This document shows positions 36,188 to 47,879 of a stretch of 64,000 nucleotides of DNA, piece after piece. Source of the DNA: Melastoma dodecandrum (lineage: Eukaryota; Streptophyta; Magnoliopsida; Myrtales; Melastomataceae); the NCBI GenBank assembly GCA_029817715.1, contig JARUPY010000539.1, forward strand, positions 99,501 to 163,500, in the 5' to 3' direction. The position numbers were made by a program, and so were the translations under genes. Position 1 is the first letter of the stretch; the number at the start of each line of letters is the position of its first letter. Under the pieces are notes generated by a model, which was given only the letters and a program-made list of their open reading frames with translations, ran no database searches and was not told where the DNA came from.

Positions 36188-39100
36188 TCTTTTTCTCTTA
36201 TGGGTGATTCTTAATTGTTTATTCGATTGATTATTTCAATCGCCGATCGCTGGCATAACACTGCCCAGGCATTAGATCCAATGAGCCTTCCCTCCCCGAG
36301 AAACTTTCTTGTTTTTATTTGGGGGAGCATGCTTTTCAATTCCAAAGGTTGGAGTTGGGGGGGTTAGCACAGTAGTATTTGTTCTGTTCTTATCATTTTT
36401 GTCCATCTCCTTGTCTTTTATCCTCACCTTCATTAAAAATTTCGGATTCCCCCAAAAAAATGGGTCCCCACCATCTTCCCTGCTGGGAACAAAGAATAAC
36501 AACCAGCAGGGGAAATTCAGAGATTGATATTTTGTCCTGGGTATTTTTGTTCTTTTTAGGTGGGTTATTCCGTTTATATTATCAATACCGAAAGGAGTAG
36601 AGAAACAAGGGCATCTGGGGAGGAGGGGAGAATGCCGATGTGATCTTTTTGGATTGGAATTCAAAGTAGGAAATTTTAGGTACACTCTGTGGAACCTTCT
36701 ACCCCCTGTGTATTATTAAAGATCCATAAAATTTTAATAATGGCGAACTCTTGCATATGTTCTGATTAAGAAAATTTTTTAACTTTTTTTTGCTTTACTT
36801 GTAGTTTGTTTTTTATTTAAATTAAATAGATGATTAAATTTGAAAAACACAAACGTGATATTGGTTAAGTAAAATCACTTTGTTGTCTTAAAATAAATAA
36901 TTTTGTCATGTTCATTTGTTTTGTATGTCTTTCGTGTCTCACTCATTGAATATTTTTTTTTTAATTGTTAGGTAGTTTAAATGGAATCAGGATCTCAATC
37001 CGAAGAATCCAATATCGGAGGAAATTCTTCAGTGGATGTCGCAAATGAAAAAGTTCAATCAGAAGAGTTTTCTGTAAAGAAGAGAGCGAAAAATTCTTCT
37101 GTGTGGGATGGGATGACAATCGTAACGGATAACAATGGAGTCAAGAAAGCGGAATGCAAATATTGTAAGACGCGATTATCATACAAAAATTCAAGTACGA
37201 GCCACTTGAAGAGGCATTTAGACGGTTGTACTTACAACTTCTCCCTACAAAGGCAACAAAAATTAAATTTCAAGCGCGATGATGCTCCTGCGAAGGTAAC
37301 TTCTTCAGCCTTTAAGGATGGTATTCTCGATATGGATAAAATGAGGGAGGTTGTAGCTCATTGGATAATGATCCATGAGCATTCATTTTCAATTATCGAA
37401 GAAGAAGGGTTTAATCTTATGCAGATGTGTGGAATGCCTCAATGGCAAAGATTATCACGTCACACCGTCAGGAATGACTGTTTCAAAGTGTATGAGTTGG
37501 AAAAACAGCGTATCTTTAACATGTTTAAAGAAATAAGTGCGGTTAGTATCACTACCGATATGTGGAAGTCATCATGTCAACGTATTGAGTATATGGTAGT
37601 CACTGGCCATTTTGTCGATCAACAATGGAAGCTACAAAAAATAGTTTTGAATTTCATTCATCTGCCTCCTCCAACTCGTGGAATAGACATATCAGATGCA
37701 ATCTACAAACGTTTAAAGGAATGGAGAATCGAGAATAAGGTACGAGATAATTCATAGTTATAATTCAATTGTTACTTATTATTCATTTCTCTTTTTTGAA
37801 AACATTTTTGACATCATTCATCTTATTTGTGACAGGTAATTTCAATAAATGTTGACAACGCTTCAAAGAATGATGTCGCATTGAGGTATTTAAGAGACTC
37901 TTTCTCAAGGAATAAACAGTTGCCTTGCAATGGTCGATTATTACATGTGCGTTGTTGTGCGCACATCTTGAATATTATGGTTCAAGATGGTCTTGCTGAA
38001 ATAGAGAAGATTATTGAAAAAGTACATGACAGTGTGGTATTTATCAACCAAAGTGAGGCACGACTTCGGATGTTTGCCGATATCTCACACCAATTGCAGA
38101 TACCCTTCAGAAAACTCATCATTGAATGCAAAACAAGATGGAATTTAACGTTCGATATGCTGACACGGGCAATGAGGTTTAAGGATGTTTTTTCTCGCTA
38201 TATGGAGCGAGAACTAAGCTATAAGTCTTGCCCATCCGCCGACGATTGGACAAAGGTGAAACAAGTTTGCGACGTGTTGGATGTATTTAACTCCGTCACT
38301 AAAACCATTTCAGGCAGTGAGTATCCTACCGCGAACTTGTTCCTTCATGAAGTTTTTAGAGTGAAAATGATGTTGGATAAAAAGGTTGTCGAGATAACTG
38401 ATGAGCATCATTTTCTGTTTAAGATGGTGAGAAGTATGAAACAGAAATTTGACAAATATTGGGGTGAATGTAACTTGTTGATGGCTGTAGCGGCGGTATT
38501 AGACCCAAGAAACAAGTTCATGGTGATCAAGTTTTGCTTTCCAAAACTCCACTCATTAGAGGATGCTAAATGCAATATTGAAGAGATTCGTCGTGCTTTA
38601 CACAATGTATATGATGCTTATGTTTTGGAAAGTCAAAGTACGACTAGCGAGCATTGTTTGAAGGTAGAAGGTTTGACAGATGAAAACACTCAATTGTCAA
38701 CCTCATATTCAGAGCCTTATTGGTCGGAGTTTGCGGAATTTAAAAAGAAGAAGCTCGTAGATAGCACTCATTCTCGGAAGTCTGACTTGGATATGTATCT
38801 TGATGAGGATTGTCATATGAATGATAGAATTATTGGAGATGCTACTTTTGATGTATTAGAGTGGTGGAAATTTAATACATCGAAGTATCCTATCTTGTCG
38901 AAGATGGCGCGGGATGTTCTTTCGATTCCCATTATTAGTGTGGCTTCTGAAGCCACTTTTAGTGCTGGTGGAAGAGTTATTAATGCATATCGTTCATCGT
39001 TACTTCCAGAAACTGTGCAAATGCTTATTTGTGGGGGCAATTAGCTTAAAAATCGACATGGAGTCAAGAAGGACAACAAGGTAATTTTTTCTATGAGAAT

Positions 39101-39714
39101 TTTCCTTTGAAATTTTTTATTTCAATTATAAATTATCTTTATATATTCATGTATTTACAGATTAATAAGGAGCCCATAGAAATCACGCTTCCAAATCCTT
39201 GATGGTAACAACATCATAGTTGAGATTGTTTTTTTATTTTTATTATAATTTTAATGTTGTTTTCTTAATGATAACAAGTAGGGGCGGAAATGAAAGGAGG
39301 ACGAGAAGAAACTCATTGGTCTAGAGTAGGGGTTCTCGGAACCTCATAAATCAACGTCAAAGTTATTCGATGCTTAACTGTCTTTAAATGCTTTTGAATT
39401 ATTTTGGAGGTGTTGAAGCTTGAATATGATGAATAATTTGTTTGTTTCAATTTGGATTTGCCGGGACATTGTCGGGGCGAGGAATATTTCTGAATGTTAT
39501 GATTTTTTGTTTTTGTTCAATGTTAAAACTTAAACGGGCTCAGGGCGGGCTCAGACTCGGGCTCGGTCTGAAAATTTTTAAACAGGCTCAAGCCCGAGCT
39601 TTACTATATAAAGCCCGATCAAGCTCGAGCTCAGGCTCAAGCCTGATAAGGTTTTACTCGGGCCAAACTCGGGTAGGGGGTGTCTTAGCCCGACCCGACT
39701 CATTAACAGCCCTA
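35820..39714 (+). mobile_element. Full-length hAT DNA transposon (3,895 bp)
   Basis: Terminal inverted repeats of about 25 bp start TAGGGCTGTTAATGAGT at 35820, with the mirror copy ending at 39714. The 8-bp target duplication is CTCATATG (35812-35819) and CTCATATC (39715-39722), one mismatch. Both subterminal regions are dense in GGCTCG/CGAGCC-type hexamers (about 35845-36000 and 39530-39690), the usual kind of transposase-binding array in hAT elements. A spliced transposase gene occupies the middle. Confidence 0.93.
36981..39044 (+). CDS. hAT transposase (BED finger, hAT dimerisation domain), C-terminally truncated
   Basis: Two main exons, 36981-37739 and 37836-39044, join in phase across a GT-AG intron and give 655 residues. 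The N-terminus has a BED zinc finger (CKYC...HLKRHLDGC), then the RNase H-like hAT core (TTDMWKS with its Asp, VDNASKND with its Asp, CCAHILNI, ECKTRWN) and the C-terminal dimerisation region (LEWWKFNTSKYPILSKMARD, ASEATFSAGGRV). The frame stops with TAG where the family has the Trp of GNWL. The coding sense continues after the stop (LKNRHGVKKDNK), then a donor at about 39080 and a last small exon ending near 39201 (EPIEITLPNP). So only about the last 30 residues are lost. Related to mobile RICESLEEPER-type families rather than a domesticated gene, because it sits inside intact terminal repeats. Confidence 0.9.
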
Positions 39715-39942
39715 CTCATATCTTCACTACACGACATAATTTGAAATCAAGCAACAAACTAATCTCGTTAGTTAATCAAGCAACGAACACCCAAATTTGC
39801 TCCAGGGGTAAGGGACCGAACAACACCGGACACATCAAATCACCACTCACAATCCGAGACAGAACAGAGAAAATTATCGATGGAAGGAAACGGTTTATGA
39901 ACTTTAAAGAAAAAGAGGGAACTTGACCTCGATCAAAAGCGA

Positions 39943-40700
39943 TGTCAACAGGAAACCGAAAACTTCTCCCCAATTGTCGAACATGTTTAGTAACAAAAAT
40001 TCTGGGACACAGATCTCGACGTCATCTATGGTTCAATGGTCCAGGTTTCAAGCCCAAAGCGCGTGAGGCCCTTTAGAGAGGTAGCTGTGAAAACACATCA
40101 GACGAAGGCTTGTGCGCGAAATAGTTACTTAGCGACGGGGCTACCAGGCGACGAGGGTTGCTAGGCGAAGATAAGGTGATCAGGTGACAATCAACCGGGG
40201 GAGTGAGGAAACTCAGCAGCGAAGGCTAGTCGGCCAGCTGCTATCATCGAAAGATTTTGGACGATCTCGAGAAAGACTGCTCAAACAGAAAGGAGATATT
40301 TCATGAAGACCGGCAACATGATATGAAATATATGTGTAATATTTCATTTTCTTATTCACGTAGGGCTAGTATAGTATAAATATGTATTCTTAGGTATTGT
40401 AAAACATACATCTCTACAGACGAACATACAATTTTTTTATCTTTAAGCATTCAGGCGTTTAAGCATTATAGTGTTCTTGTGATTTTGTACTCCTCCAATC
40501 TTATTCTATCCGAAGGCATCATCGATGACATCCGTAAGTGCTTTCGCTTAAGGGTGTTGTTCCATTGCCTTCCTCCTTTTTCTTTCTTTCAAACGGCGAC
40601 CACACATTTCAACGAATCTCCGAGTACCAGTTACTCGTAGTACCAAAGATTTCCGACGTGCTCGAATCCAGCTTGTGCAATGGTCACTTCCGGAGCAACA
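39943..40700 (+). repeat. 5' LTR of the decayed plus-strand Gypsy element
   Basis: Ends CGGAGCAACA at 40700, five bases before the primer-binding site, as in the inner element. A TATA-like AGTATAGTATAAATATG lies at about 40368-40384. The left end is a guess, as no second LTR exists for comparison. Confidence 0.5.
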
Positions 40701-40705
40701 CGCCT

Positions 40706-40724
40706 TTGGCGACCACAGTGGGAG
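40706..40724 (+). other. Primer-binding site of the decayed element
   Basis: TTGGCGACCACAGTGGGAG, identical to the site at 18245-18264 on the other strand. This links the two elements to one lineage. Confidence 0.75.
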
Positions 40725-40736
40725 ATAGGCCAACAA

Positions 40737-43700
40737 TGTCGAAAACCAGGAGTGATAGCAATTCGAACAACCTCGGGGACAATCAATCCGACGAGGAAAA
40801 CAATCGTAAGGACAAGGAACCAAATCCTGATATGGCTGGGGAAATGTCCGCTATTATGAGTACCCTCAAACTCTTATTAGAGAGAATCAATGTTATCGAT
40901 TAAAAGCACGATGCCTTTAAGGAGAAAATTGGTTCTAAAATGAATGTTGTCTTTCGAAACCTAGAGAAGGGTGAATCGGCCACCAAACACCACTTTGACT
41001 ATGAGGCCCATATGTCGTCAATAACTGAAAGAAAGAAAAAGGCCGACATGGATGGTACCCTTAATATCTCCTCGGGTTTTAAAGGACTTGTTCATAGCAA
41101 CCCCCTGCTCGTGCTCAACGAAAATGGAATGGATAGGTGACAAGACCACCAGGCCATATACGAACCTCCACTTCAAAGGAAGGAAAACTTTTATAGACCT
41201 GTGGAGAACGAGCAAATCCATCCCCAGAGGAGCATCAATACCCTGAATACGTTCCTCAACCCATACGTGGAAGGAGAATGATGGTACAGGAGGTGATGGC
41301 CCCACTTGGCCTTATGCCCGAAATAAGGGATTACGTGGCCAGAGTAGTTGAGCAGGATAATCCGGAGGTAAATGACATGAACGAGGTCAAACTCTATTGG
41401 GCTCATTACCCTAAAGACATCGACTAGGACTATCCTTTCCCAAGAGAGTATCGGGTACTTGAATTTGCTCGTTTCTCGGACGAATAAGGTATATCTCTCG
41501 CGGAATATATTGCCCGCTTCACTCACCAAACTGGGGAAGCTGCCACTAATGAGTTCTAGAAGCTTCGCTTGTTTCTTAGCTTTCTCAGGAGCAACATTTA
41601 CATGGTATGTGATCCTTCCCCCGAATTTGGTGAGGAAATGGGAATAGATGCAGGTGCAGCTTGCATTTACTCAAACTGACCCAGTCGTGACGCTGCATGA
41701 CCTCACCCATATGAAGCAGCAACCTAGAGAACCTTAGCAGTCTACCTTAACAGACTACGAAAGACAAAGCTGAGATGCAAGACTTCTATGTCTGAAGCAG
41801 AGCTCGTAGCCATAGCTCATGACTCTCTCCTTCTCCATAGAGCTCGTAGCCATAGCTCGTAGCCATAGATCTTCGAGTTCATGCTCCAAAATGGGCGGAT
41901 TTGATTGAAGATAGGCCATCGGCTCCCTCGCACTGACAGAGAGAATTCTAGAAACTTCTGTTAATGGCTTGGGGCATTTACCCACGCCACTAAGGACTGC
42001 ATGACGTTTAAGAACTTGGTGTAAGATCTAATATAATGTAAGGAGTTGCGTTTCCTTGACTCAGGGGATCGGGCTTTGATTGGATCGCAACCTTTTGATG
42101 ACTTAATTGAAATAAACACTTTCAATGTCAACAGCCAGACCATCTCCCCTTCATTGATGCAGGGAGACCAAGATCAATTAACCGAGACTGGCGAAACAAT
42201 CATCACCAACATGATGTTCAAATGGTTGGTGAGCAAGGGGACACTCCAATGCCCTATTGATTCAAGACCATGCAACACGATCGTTCTCGTTGGCACATGG
42301 ACGCTTCACACACTACAGACAGCTTGCACACTTTCAAAAAGTACCTACTGAATGAAAGAAAAGGAGAGTGGTATGACCTTAACCGCCTTGAGGGGATGAC
42401 CATGTGGATCAATAACGGCCCAAGGGTGCATCTGCGCCCGGAGAAATACCAAGAACGAAAAGGCACTCCAACGACTAAGTAAAAGAGCTCCACACTCCTG
42501 GAGAACTCTTGAGACGAGGAACTGTAGGCGAAAACGAAGACACCCAAACAGAGCCTCGCACCTAAAAGCTTCCCAGGCAACGCGCTATTGACCACCTCGG
42601 ACCTCAATAGGCGAAATGCAACACCGAGCGACAGGCTAACGTACCGGATTGCCCTTGAGGCGACAAGGATGCTATGAGGGAGGGGACCTCGCTAGCCCAA
42701 TTTCTGACAGCTAACATACTTTGTTACAGGTGCAAGCCTATAACAACACATAAGGTACTCAACACTCAAATATGTCAACCCTGCTGCAACCAGTTCTTTC
42801 TGCTGCTGGCCGGTATTGCGTCTAGGATCAAGATAGAGATGGTTGACCCTCTATCAGTAACACAACACTCTCCGAGTTAACACATCTCTCGGGCAATCCC
42901 CTCGTGGAAAGATTCTGAAAGGGTTAAAACCCACATAATAGGGAGTTCGTTCAGGTAGATAATCGTCTACAATATCTAAGCACTTACACTACGTCCATGT
43001 TCCTGATATCCCTTTAGTGGATACATGACGGAAGGTAGGCACAAGGGCACAACCCCAGCCACCCACCGAGAGGACGAAAAGGCGAATAAAGAGAAGAGTG
43101 CGACGCGCCGCGGAGAAACACGCCAGACTGGCAACCTTCGATGTTCAAAAACCTAAGGCGTCAAGTGAAAGCGACCTCACATCTAATATGCCGAGCGATT
43201 ACAACCCAGTCCAGTCCGAGACTCAACTCGAAATGAATGGGACTAGTTGTGATGTCCTCATACTACCAGCCGAGTTCGCTAAGAGGGAAGAAAGCCATAC
43301 GGAAGGTAATCTGCTATTTTCATTTAGTTACAACAACATCACTGAAGTACCAAGGAACTTCCCGAGCAGATGGTTGAAAGAGCCTCCTGCGTCACTCCGG
43401 AAGTACATGTTCCTGCTACACATTCAGGCGACGTTCAATAATCTGACGATACGCCATGTCCTTGTTGATAATGGGGCAACTATCAACGTATTTCCTCTCG
43501 AAGCATATAAACTTTTGGGGAACGATGTAACCAAGCTAGAGAGGACTGGCGTGAGTGTCAGTGGCTTTAATGGGACTACCTCCTCTTGCTTAGGAGTAGT
43601 GTCTGTCCCACTCTCCGTCAGCTCATGAAAAGAAGATGGCTTTCTTTATCATCGACATAAAGCCATCTTTTAGTACCTTACTCGAGAGGGATTGGTTGTA

Positions 43701-45235
43701 CAAGGCAGGCATCATACCTTCCACTCTCCACCAAGAACTTATGTTATGTGGAAAACACGGCTTTGAGGTTGTTATGGGGGAAGTAGGCAAAAGTGCTAAC
43801 ACGTTCTATGGATGTGCAGGGGCAATAAAGCAAGTCAAAGATATGACACTAAAGCAAAGGCACGCGTTGGGAGACCCAAATGTCGGACCCCTAGGCAAAG
43901 CAGGCTACGAATTCTTGGTGTAATACGATGGGCCATCCTTGGCAGTGCCACAACACCTAATCATTCCAACTGGATGGGGCGACGAATTACAATCCGAAGT
44001 CGATGAAGACCTGACCCCGCTCGAGAAAGATATGTGCGAAACAGGGTTAGAAGGCGATGGTAATAACCACCAGGAGAAGACGGACTTGGAGCCCGACAGA
44101 CTCTTAAACTTACCTTCGTCTAATGAAAAGTGAAACTCTCGATCCAATATCGGACGTCCTAGAATGATTAGCTAGCTATAAGGCGTCCAGAATAAAAGGA
44201 GAATAGTATATTGTATTCCCTACGCATGTCAAGACATACCAAACATTCATTCTATCAATAAAGAAGTCCCTAATACTTTTGTCGTCTCATGCGATCCGCT
44301 AAGCGAAATCAACTTAGAGACCACCGAAACACTGCATGTTACCTACCTTAGCTCGCTGTTGAGGGAAACAGACTCAGGAAACATTAAGAAGGTCCTGAAC
44401 ATTTACAAAGATTGTTTCACCTGGCACTATACGGAGATCCTCGACCTCAACTGAAATCTCGTCGAGCATCGTCTCCAATAAGCAGCAACTTCAAACCTGT
44501 GAAACAAACCCCAAGAAGAATGTCACAGGAAGTAGCCCAAATGGTCTACGATGAAATCAAGAAACTATTCATAGCCGGCTATATAAGGACAACGAAGTAC
44601 GTGGACTGGATACCTAACATAGTTCATGTCGTTAAGAAGAACAACAAGATCAGAGTGTGCATAAACTTCCGCGACTTGAACAAACCAACACCCGAAGACG
44701 AATACCCAATGTCCGTCGCTGACGATCCTATAGATAAAGTGGCAGGACATGAATTAATGTCCTTCATGGACGGGTAATCTGATTACAATCAAATCTTCAT
44801 CGTCGAAGAAGATTTACACAAAACAACATTTAGACGTCCCATCGGGATAGTCGAATGGTTGTAATGTCATTCGGGCTAAAGAATGTCTAAGCCACCTATC
44901 AAAGGGCTATGAATCTCATCTTTGGCCCCCTGATAGGAAGGATAGTGGAGGTATACATTGACGATGTGGTGGTGAAGTCGAAGCAAAGTAAGGATCATCA
45001 CTTCATATGAGCCAAGCATTCGAAAAGATGCGAATGCAAAACTTGAAACTTCACCCGTTGAAGTGCGTTTGTGGAGTCTAAAAATGGCAGTTTCTTGGAT
45101 TACTAGTGCATCAGCGAGGGATCGAGGTCTATCCCCTTAAAAGGCGTGTTATTCGGAACCTACCTACTCCTTGGAGTAAGAAAGAACTTCAAGCCTTCCT
45201 CGGAAGGGTCAACTACGTACGCCGTTTGTCGAAGG
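40737..45235 (+). pseudogene. gag-protease-RT remnants
   Basis: Gag starts at 40737 (MSKTRSDSNSNNLG) and stops at a TAA near 40900; later gag pieces are scattered to about 42900. Protease: 43098-43628 with VLVDNGATINVFP, continued after a stop in FFIIDIKPSFSTLLERDWL. RT: 44412-44777 with RMSQEVAQMVYDEIKKLF, RVCINFRDLNKPTPEDEYP and MSFMDG, then a TAA, and a YIDD motif at about 44957 in the next segment. Coding sense is lost at about 45235 in mid-RT. No RNase H or integrase follows. Confidence 0.85.
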
Positions 45236-45740
45236 CAGCAAATTAAATTACTCTAGCAAACCTAACTAACTTGTAGATAGGGCAAGTATAGGTCGTTCCT
45301 ATAGAGAAATTTTCCTAACAGTCGCATGTTTAACTAAATTGAGGTTAAGTCAATAAAGATGGAACGAGAATGAAATCGAAAAAATAAAGCAAGATAAAAC
45401 GATAAATCAATCAAATAATAAGCCTATGACTATCAACTTCCCCTAACGAATTAATCAACTCGTTCATTCCCTTCTCCTGTTATCGAATTTTCAAGCTAGG
45501 GTTTGAATATCTCCTTACGCATCTCCGAATGTTCTAAGAACTTGTTCCCTGTATCGAGCTAGTCACTCTAATAATAGACAATTAACTAACGAAAAGCCAC
45601 AATGTGTCAACCCTGAGAGGAAACCGCGGACGCCTCCGACCTCGTTATTATGACCAGAAGGCCGTTAACGTAATTAAGGAAAGCGTAAGTTTATATGTAT
45701 AAAGATTTATCTTCTTTAGCATAGTTTTTTAAAATTAAAT
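45236..45740. other. Unidentified sequence abutting the truncated retrotransposon
   Basis: It starts exactly where the RT homology stops. The motif GGTCGTTCCTATAGAGAA has the look of a dispersed plant repeat, but I cannot name it. No gene is supported. Confidence 0.25.
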
Positions 45741-46291
45741 TTAATAAGAAAAAGAAGAGGTGGGGAGGGGGGGCAGCGAGAGATCACAAAAGCAGGGCAA
45801 AACGAAACGGCTCCTTTTATCTCTATCTCTCTACCTCCCCATCCGTCGCGACTTCCCATTTTCCTCGGCATCGGTTATAACTCCAACAGCGAGCAGGAGT
45901 CGGAGGAGGAGGAGGAAGTCTAGGATAAAACCCGAGCACCACTCCCAACAAAAAAAAAAGAAAGAAAAAGAAAAGCAGGATTATAGAAGTAACCGCCCCT
46001 CAGCATTGTATTTGTTTACGATCCTCCAGCCTGCCTCTTTCTCTCCTTTACCCCCCCCCCCCCCCAACACACTTCTTTCTTGTTTCTGATCATCTCCTCA
46101 GAGTCCCAGATCCCCCCCACCCCCAATCTCCCCCTCTTCTTGGGTTTGAAAGAGAGGGTTTTTGTTTTGTCTCTCTCTTGAAAGGAGGGTGAGTGGGGGT
46201 TAGATCTGATTTCCAGACCCCCCCCTCCTGGGGGCTGTCTATGTTTGATCTTTGTTTCTGCGAACTGGGGTTTGGGTGGGATTGGATTAAA
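45741..46291 (+). other. Promoter and 5' untranslated region of the GT17 gene
   Basis: Purine-rich, then pyrimidine-rich leader with an A-rich tract (about 45940-45985), a C17 run at about 46049-46065 and CT-rich stretches up to the start codon. Pyrimidine-rich leaders are common just upstream of plant start codons. The transcription start was not identified. Confidence 0.4.
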
Positions 46292-47879
46292 ATGTGGTGG
46301 ATGATGAGCGAGAGTGGAGGACATTACTGCTCCAAGAAGACTGATGATTACTGCGCCGATCTTTGTGGACAGGTTCCCCTTTCTCCTTCTTCTTTTTGCC
46401 CAGGAGTTGCCGGCCGGCTAAGAAATGTGGCTACCCGTTATCTTTTATGATCAAACTCCGATCCTATGAATTTTCGACTCTGGGTACAAAACCAAAAACA
46501 AAGAAGAAAAAAAACCATGCTTTGATTTTATTTTATTTTTGTCATTAGTTCGCCAGGTCTTTGGAATGGAGAGATGAATTTGTGTCCTCTTATTGATTTG
46601 GAGGACGTCACCCGTGGACTTTGCCTTCCTCTGCGTGGAAACCAGTGTGAAATTGGCATTAGATTCAGCTTTCTCTAGTTTTTGTCTTTGGTGTGATTAC
46701 TTACACAGAAAACTCTGCCTCCCTTGATTTCCGGCGTTGAGGGAGAATTCCTGAGGATTTTTCGATTGTCTGGGATTGCAGGACTCCGATCGGGTTTCCC
46801 CTATTTCGAGAATCCGGTGCATGTTGCGCGGCATGGATCTGAGGACATATTTCCTTCTCTTCCTTCTTATCCCCTCTTGCGTCTTCGGTGTGTATTTGCA
46901 CGGCCAGAAGATAACCTATTTCCTGCGACCCTTGTGGGAGGCCCCTCCCAAGCCTTTCCACGACATCCCCCACTACTACCATGAGAATGTGTCCATGCAG
47001 ACCCTCTGCAAGCTCCACGGGTGGGGTACCCGTGATTTCCCCAGGCGCGTCTACGATGCTGTTCTCTTTAGCAACGAACTCGACATTCTTACCATAAGGT
47101 GGAAGGAACTGCACCCTTACGTGTCTCAGTTTGTTCTCCTCGAATCCAATTCGACCTTCACCGGGTTCAGGAAGCCTCTGTTTTTTGCGAGCAACAGGGA
47201 CAGATTTAAGTTTGCGGAGCCTCGGTTGACTTATGGCACGATCGCGGGAAGGTTCATGAAGGGGGAAAATCCTTTTGTGGAGGAAGCATATCAGAGGGTG
47301 GCGCTCGATCAGCTGCTGAAGATCGCGGGTATATCAGATGACGACCTGCTGATAATGTCTGATGTGGATGAGATTCCCAGTAGGCATACCATCAATCTCC
47401 TCCGGTGGTGCGATGACATACCGCCAATCTTGCATCTTAGGCTGAAGAATTATCTCTACTCATTCGAATTCCTTCAAGACGACAACAGCTGGAGGGCTTC
47501 TGTGCACAGGTACCAGACTGGGAAGACCAAATATGCTCACTACCGACAGACCGATGATTTATTAGCGGACGCCGGGTGGCACTGTAGCTTCTGTTTCCGG
47601 CACATAAGTGAATTCATCTTCAAGATGAGAGCCTACAGTCACTTTGATAGAGTCAGGTTCCCGCATTATCTAAACCCGAAGAGGGTTCAGAGATTGATAT
47701 GTAAAGGATCGGATTTGTTCGATATGCTTCCCGAGGAGCACACGTTCAAGGAGATAATTGCGAAGATGGGGCCAATACCGCATTCCTACTCGGCTGTTCA
47801 CCTCCCCTCTTATTTATTGGAGAATGCTCATGAGTACAGGTTCTTGCTGCCGGGGCATTGTTTAAGAGAAAGTGGCTGA
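46292..47879 (+). CDS. GT17 beta-1,4-N-acetylglucosaminyltransferase
   Basis: Member of glycosyltransferase family 17, related to animal MGAT3, which adds a bisecting GlcNAc to the core mannose of N-glycans. The plant substrate is less clear. Two exons, 46292-46372 (27 residues) and 46782-47879, join in phase to give 392 residues, the normal plant length. It is a type II membrane protein: cytosolic N-terminus with [16 protein letters not shown], one transmembrane segment at residues about 49-66 ([17 protein letters not shown]), then the lumenal domain with [32 protein letters not shown], and a DVDE motif in [14 protein letters not shown], likely metal/nucleotide-sugar binding. GWHCSFCFR is also conserved. 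Translation might start at the fourth or fifth codon (Met-Met-Ser-Glu), as in the Arabidopsis relatives. Expected in the Golgi. No lesion. Confidence 0.94.

Larger units (their letters stand above)
39943..45235 (+). mobile_element. Decayed Gypsy (Tat-type) retrotransposon, 3'-truncated
   Basis: Plus-strand element: LTR ending at 40700, primer-binding site, gag, protease and the first part of reverse transcriptase, breaking off at about 45235. It shares its primer-binding site, LTR end (CAACA), gag start (MSKTRSDS-like) and protease motif with the inner element at 6.4-19 kb, so it belongs to a related family. Many stops and frameshifts make it clearly old. The 5' boundary (TGTCAACA at 39943) is only approximate. 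Confidence 0.8.

Noticed and set aside
41795..41880. Short GAGCTCGTAGCCATAGCTC repeats
   Set aside because: A small local slippage repeat inside the decayed gag, without further structure.
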